Assembly (NCBI RefSeq): GCF_004358425.1
Contig: NZ_CP037948.1
Span: 868,001 to 932,000, forward strand
DNA from: Qipengyuania sediminis
GTDB taxonomy: Bacteria > Pseudomonadota > Alphaproteobacteria > Sphingomonadales > Sphingomonadaceae
Reading direction: 5' to 3'
Length of the DNA stretch: 64,000 bases
Made by a program: the position numbers and the translations under genes. The notes under the pieces are model-generated. The model ran no database searches. It worked only from the letters and a program-made list of their open reading frames with translations, and was not told the DNA's origin. This document shows positions 63,772-64,000 of this stretch, in pieces (the stretch's first letter is position 1; each line of letters opens with the position of its first letter).

Positions 63772-64000
63772 TCAGTTGCTGGCAGGCCCGCCGAGCGGAT
63801 CGGCGGGGGTCGCCGGCGGGGCGGCCGGGGCCGGGGCCGCGAGCGGGTCGGTGGGGGCGGTGCGGCCGAGCGGATCGACGGGAGCCGCGGGTGCGACATT
63901 GCGGTCGAGCGTGGTTTCGAGCGAACCCGCATCGGTCTCGCGCACCGCGAGCGTGGCGAGCAGGATCGATAGCGCCACGAACAGCACCGCCAGCCATTTG
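63772..64000 (-). CDS. secG: Preprotein translocase subunit SecG (partial, C-terminal part)
   Basis: The frame enters from beyond the window. The visible part starts in the second membrane helix (KWLAVLFVALSILLATLAV) and runs into an Ala/Pro-rich tail with PVDPLGR, PTDPLAA and PADPLGG repeats, ending GPASN. This is the SecG pattern in sphingomonads, and secG precedes pyrG in this group. The N-terminal helix is not in the window. Confidence 0.8.
   Translation of the reverse strand, partial: KWLAVLFVALSILLATLAVRETDAGSLETTLDRNVAPAAPVDPLGRTAPTDPLAAPAPAAPPATPADPLGGPASN

Overview
The window is about 65% GC chromosomal DNA from an alphaproteobacterium. The gene families and their neighbourhoods point to the Sphingomonadales, most likely an Erythrobacteraceae member (Erythrobacter/Altererythrobacter-like). 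Supporting points are the PrsK/PrsR pair, the grxC-nitrilase-DUF1178 run, divergent recG/sdhE followed by mfd, the zapA-6S RNA-fau arrangement, a lipoyl-domain PDH E1 beta, and a ROSE-type thermometer in front of a small heat-shock gene. This assignment is inferred from gene content. No insertion sequence, prophage, integrase or CRISPR array was seen. Nearly all DNA is housekeeping sequence, with 4 tRNA genes, one tRNA fragment and several families of short dispersed palindromic repeats.

Layout, left to right. 1-9 kb: a gene tail, an amino acid permease, panB, a DUF475 membrane protein, the PrsR/PrsK two-component pair, a small membrane protein and a RamB/ScfR-type regulator. 9.3-11.2 kb: isocitrate lyase, divergent from that regulator, with a 36-bp tandem repeat over its stop codon and an in-frame 60-codon gene behind it. 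11-19 kb: M20 amidohydrolase, tRNA-Leu, inositol monophosphatase, efp, two cell-wall enzymes (M23 and L,D-transpeptidase), thiE and DUF72. 19-25 kb: a central carbon cluster, tkt-gap-pgk-thioesterase-fba. 25-27 kb: zapA, 6S RNA, fau, DUF2842 and tRNA-Asp. 27-31 kb: branched-chain 2-oxoacid dehydrogenase (E1a, E1b, E2) and thyA. 31.8-33 kb: a lipoprotein alpha/beta hydrolase and tRNA-Pro.

33.1-41 kb is the most distinctive part: four consecutive plus-strand genes for exported proteins. Three carry the same N-terminal 'NTA...SN.V' module and DUF11-like domains. The fourth is a 1695-residue protein with DUF11 and carboxypeptidase-regulatory-like domains joined to a large predicted outer-membrane beta-barrel. 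It looks like a self-contained surface-structure locus with no described function that I can name.

41-64 kb: recG, sdhE, mfd, an amidohydrolase, a nitronate monooxygenase, an EF-hand protein, a short squalene/phytoene-synthase-like protein, a TadG/TadE/TadE set, pyruvate dehydrogenase E1 (pdhA, pdhB), ftsB, hppD and a VOC protein. Then come tRNA-Arg with a broken second copy, DUF1178, a nitrilase-like enzyme, grxC, hsp20 with its RNA thermometer, a strongly structured intergenic RNA candidate, pyrG and the end of secG. Together these cover acetate use (glyoxylate shunt), triose-phosphate metabolism, entry of pyruvate and branched-chain amino acid carbon into acyl-CoA, tyrosine breakdown, envelope maintenance and stress response.
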